From Leptodactylus fallax (Eukaryota > Chordata > Amphibia > Anura > Leptodactylidae): a stretch of DNA of 64,000 bases. Positions 60,293 through 64,000 of the stretch are shown here, one piece after another. The notes under the pieces were generated by a model. It did not search any database, had not been told where the DNA came from, and saw nothing but the letters and a program-made list of their open reading frames with translations. The position numbers and the translations under genes are program-made. The DNA lies in the NCBI GenBank assembly GCA_947044405.1, contig CAMRHE010000028.1:4571501-4635500 (forward strand), written 5' to 3'. How positions within the stretch are numbered: position 1 is the stretch's first letter; each line of letters starts with the position of its first letter.

Positions 60293-62472
60293 CTAAAATA
60301 TAACAGTTGAGTCAGTATCGGACATGTTTTATGGCATCTCAAGTGTTAATGCCCCATATAGGTCAACTATAAGTAAACTGGTGTGAATTATAGCTGAAAT
60401 CTACGCCAGTCAATAGCAGGCATATATTTTAATTCTGGTGCAAGGGTCCTCCTGAGATATTATGGAGCATCTCAGGGCAGCAGGGGAATTAAGATTGGTA
60501 TAAGTAATTCCAGTCTTAATAAAATATCCCTTAAGGGGGAATTTAATACCATAAATATGTCAGAAAACTGGCATAGAAGTGGCACATCTTATGCCGGAGC
60601 CTCCTAATAATTCTGGGTCATCTCACACCATTGGGGGACTTGACTAAGATTGGTGGAGCAAGTTTAATTCCTGATAAATCCCCCACCCCGCCCTTTAAAG
60701 TTAGATAATGGATCTCAAAATTCTATAAAGGTTGCAGGGGTCATGGCTATAGGGGGTGCAAAGAAAGGAGTAACACATGGTCCTAGTGTTCGATGTCTTC
60801 TCTGCAACATAGGAAATTATAAATGGCACACAGAGCGGGGGGATCGAACACTCAAAAAGTTACCATAGGCATCTGGATAGATAAAAGAGCATTAATAATA
60901 GATATCTACCCAAAGAGTATCATCCAGATATGCATAACTCTCCACAGTCCATTATTGCAGGACTGTCCTGCGCCTAGAACTCTAAAGGGGCGGGACTTAT
61001 TCAGATTTGCATAAAAAGCCCAATCCTCCTTTTCCCCTACATCTGGAGGGCGGCCCCTATACATTGTCACATGACCCTGGTGACATTCAGTGTATATCAC
61101 ACCCATCATCTATCTACTTTATAGGAATTTTATTTAATTTCGTTACTTTATACAGTATTTATTACTATATACAGAAAACAGTTGTACATTGACATATCAC
61201 ACAGCCAGATCTGAAGCTTTTTGCAGTGAAAATGTTATATTAAAGAGCGACAGTGAAGATGAGAGGCGCAGAAATCAAATGTATATGGAGATTAGCGGCA
61301 AAGATGGCGGAGATGACCTGCAGAGAAGACAGGAGGTTAAAGCCAATAAGGAGGAGGAGCTTCACCTTAAAAGGGTCTTCCATTTTTTTTTTAGGTTCTC
61401 CTGACAGGACTATTTTAGTAAATGCTCATATTCTTAATGAAATAACAATTCTGGAGCTTCTTTTCTTAGACTTCTGTGTTGTGTCATTCCTGAGTTACGC
61501 CCCTAGAAACTTCTAAGTAAACTGACAACAGATTGTTAAAATTGGGGGTGTGTTCGGCACTCTCTGACACTGACCAATCAGTGCTGACCATGTCAGACTG
61601 TGTAAGGACACGCCCCTTGGATAAGAGGAAAGGTAACACCCTGTTGTCAATTTTTTTCAAATATTTAGGAGGAATAACAGAGAAACGACACAACACAGAG
61701 TTATAAGAAAATATGATTCAGAATTGTTATTTCATGGAGAATGAAAGTATTTACTAAAACAGACATGTCAGGAGGGTTGGAGGTCCTCTTAATATACTTA
61801 AAGGGTCTTCCCATGAATATAACCAGATATACATTTGTAGACAATTAAAAGCCATACATTTTTGCAAATATAAATCATTTTAAATGTTGCCAATGGATTC
61901 AGGAACTTCTTATGGTCTGAAACCCAGCCATGATTTCTTTATTCCTTACGTAGAAACAGACAGGGACAGAGCTATGGTTGGACGAACTTCTTGTGTTTCG
62001 TCTCGCGGATATTTGCGTGACTTATCCGGCAGTTTAGTATTGTGCCACACATGATCAGTCTGAACTAGGAAGCAGAAACCCAGGGGAGGTGAGTAAACAA
62101 TACCAAACAGTCTTACTCATCTCTCCTGAGCTCCAGGTAGCATCTAACCTTCAAGACATTGGTGCGCCCCACCTGACCAATCACAGCCCCAGGGCTGCTG
62201 ATGTCATTCAGAAGAACAGAAGAGGCTTAAAGAGTCCAGGGACCTGCACCAGAGGCCACGACAGAGCCCAGGAGAGATGAGTAAGACTTTTTGTTATGTT
62301 TACTCACCTTCCCTGGGCCTCTGCTTATACTCCGATTATTATACTTAGGAGTCTGAAGAGAAGCCAAAGTATAATAGTTGTTCATGGGTGGTGAACCTCA
62401 ATTTTCAGGTTCAAATTTTTTGGAAAATTTCTAATGGACTTAGCTCAACACAAACCAGTTTGCTTATCCTTA
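60293..62472. other. 5' intron or upstream region, no exon found
   Basis: I searched the minus strand for an acidic Glu/Tyr-rich start exon and found none. Dispersed-repeat-like parts occur at 60,360-60,700 and 62,290-62,475 (the latter related to 3120-3315). A short plus-strand frame at 61,189-61,404 rich in charged residues has no recognisable match and no splice context. Confidence 0.45.
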
Positions 62473-62478
62473 GACAGC

Positions 62479-63400
62479 ACATGTATGAGAAGATAACCTG
62501 ACCACAATAAGGGCATCATGGCTGGTTATCAGGAGGACATTACATGTATGAGAAGATAACCCAACCACAATAAGAACATCATGGCTGGTTATCAGGAGGA
62601 CACTACATGTATGAGAAGATAACCTGACCACAATAAGGGCATCATGGCTGGTTATCAGGAGGACACTACATGTATGAGAAGATAACCTGACCACAATAAG
62701 GACATCATGGCTGGTTATCAGGAGGGACACTACATGTATGAGAAGATAAACCGACCACAATAAGGACATCATGGCTGGTTATCAGGAGGGGACACTACAT
62801 GTATGAGAAGATAACCTGACCACAATAAGGACATCATGGCTGGTTATCAGGAGGACACTACATGTATGAGAAGATAACCTAACCACAATAAGGACATCAT
62901 GGCTGGTTATCCGGAGGGACACTACATGTATGAGAAGATAACCTGACCACAATAAGGACATCATGGCTGGTTATCAGGAGGACACTACATGTATGAGAAG
63001 ATAACCCGACCACAATAAGGACATCATGGCTGGTTATCAGGAGGGACACTACATGTATGAGAAGATAACCTGACCACAATAAGGACATCATGGCTGGTTA
63101 TCAGGAGGACACTACATGTATGAGAAGATAACCTGACCACAATAAGGACATCATGGCTGGTTATCAGGAGGACACTACATGTATGAGAAGATAACCTAAC
63201 CACAATAAGGACATCCTGGCTGGTTATCCGGAGGGACACTACATGTATGAGAAGATAACCTGACCACAATAAGGACATCATGGCTGGTTATCAGGAGGAC
63301 ACTACATGTATCAGAAGATAACCTGACCACAATAAGGACATCATGGCTGGTTATCAGGAGGACACTACATGTATGAGAAGATAACCTAACCACAATAAGG
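62479..63400. repeat. 63-bp minisatellite, about 15 copies
   Basis: Units on + contain ACATGTATGAGAAGATAACC, then CACAATAAGGACATCATGG and CTGGTTATCAGGAGGACACT. A few copies carry one or two extra G. 63 is a multiple of 3, so overlapping minus-strand frames of 60-100 codons arise; they are by-products. The array begins directly at the end of a dispersed repeat. Confidence 0.95.
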
Positions 63401-63615
63401 GTTTAAGAGCATAGAAAGTTCCTGCGTTCATGGTCATATCCAATGGTAACTGATCAAGCCAACAGATGTCATCACTAAGATGGTGAGAGAAAAATCTTTA
63501 AAACTACAAAAATTTTAATTGCTTGCAAAAGTAAAATATTTGCAGAAATGTTTCACTTTTAATTGTCTTCAAATTTAAATATGGTTATGTTCATGGGAAA
63601 ATTCATTTAATCAAA

Positions 63616-63976
63616 GTTCTGCAACTTTTCATTATACTTTGAGTTATTTGAGAATGCCATAAATCCCTTCTTGCAGTCAGTGAATGGAAACATTCTTCCT
63701 TGCATTATGCCTGGGTTGACCAAAACAAAAATGTGTTTTTATATTAAATTTGAAAATATTTTATATTACTTTTGAAAATGCACATAGTTTTAATATACAA
63801 ACTCATCCTCATTTTTTGGTAAAAATGTGAGCCAAGCCTAACTGTAACAAGCCCTTCAGCTGTGTGTGCACAGATTTTCAGGTTCTAAAAACAATGGATG
63901 TTTCCATTCACTGGCAACAAACAGACCTTAAAAAATGGTGAACTGAAACACAAAGTATATTAGAAAGATGCAGAAC
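63616..63976. mobile_element. Inverted-repeat (MITE-like) element
   Basis: The left end reads GTTCTGCAACTTTTCATTAT and the right end is its inverted relative ending GATGCAGAAC. The subterminal CAGTGAATGGAAAC pairs with GTTTCCATTCACTG. The arms are about 75 bp with an AT-rich middle and no coding capacity. Confidence 0.7.
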
Positions 63977-64000
63977 TTATTTACAATAAACTGAAACTCC

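Larger units (their letters stand above)
57978..59657. other. Intron 2/3, 1.7 kb
   Basis: It contains a dead Tc1/mariner copy (58,122-58,590) and a degenerate 30-31-bp tandem array (58,915-59,520), listed separately. 58,590-58,910 shows nothing. Confidence 0.7.

Noticed and set aside
279..60292. Nebulette, NRAP or LASP family instead of nebulin
   Set aside because: Those proteins have far fewer modules. More than thirteen ordered seven-module super-repeats occur only in nebulin.
61189..61404. Charged plus-strand frame (SDSEDERRRNQ) as a small gene or exon
   Set aside because: No homology that I recognise, a low-complexity end, and no splice or promoter context. It is probably chance.
62470..63393. 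Hydrophobic frames on - (SHDVLIVV repeats) as membrane proteins
   Set aside because: They are translations of the 63-bp minisatellite. The 21-codon period makes the frames open by chance.

Overview
The window is an internal piece of a vertebrate nebulin gene (NEB), read entirely from the minus strand. Transcription runs from high to low coordinates, so the protein's N-terminal side lies near 60 kb and the window ends part-way through the super-repeat region at position 279. I assign 72 coding exons by reading frame, AG acceptor and GT donor (one GC donor). They total 11,736 bp or 3,912 codons. Every exon is a multiple of three and every intron is phase 0. I saw no stop codon or frameshift. 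Nebulin is the giant actin- and tropomyosin-binding ruler of the skeletal muscle thin filament.

The organism is most likely a neobatrachian frog or toad. The protein fits any tetrapod nebulin. The introns, however, carry several dispersed repeats that I recognise from memory as abundant in frog genomes, such as TTAA-flanked short inverted-repeat elements and a repeat with the ACGGCGTTCACC core. No database search was possible, so the species is not determined.

Layout in transcript order: 64.0-60.3 kb is 5' non-coding sequence (intron or upstream) with a 63-bp minisatellite and no recognisable start exon. Exon 1 (60.2 kb) is a basic N-terminal segment. Exons 2-15 (59.8-46.6 kb) are 14 single simple modules. 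From exon 16 (44.5 kb) onward the seven-module super-repeats follow: SR1 spread over six exons, SR2 to SR13 over four exons each (R1-R3, R4-R5, R6, R7), and SR14 cut by the window edge after R6. In total 111 simple modules are present. Introns usually split the actin-binding SDxxYK motif after SD.

Two introns are dominated by giant minisatellites of about 5.3 kb each: a 43-bp unit at 23.4-28.7 kb (between SR5 and SR6) and a 24-bp unit at 47.7-53.0 kb (between exons 13 and 14). Both contain internal duplications of about 2.1 kb. Smaller tandem arrays (63, 46, 31, about 31 and 29 bp units), microsatellites, a dead Tc1/mariner copy and several MITE-like elements fill other introns.

The most interesting observations are evolutionary. 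Super-repeats are mosaic, with different modules switching type at different places. One exon pair is identical over about 275 bp while its neighbours have diverged, as expected of gene conversion. The SR12-SR13 block resembles the eight-exon segment that is triplicated in human NEB but is present here once. I found no separate second gene, RNA gene or CRISPR array, and no convincing new biological system.
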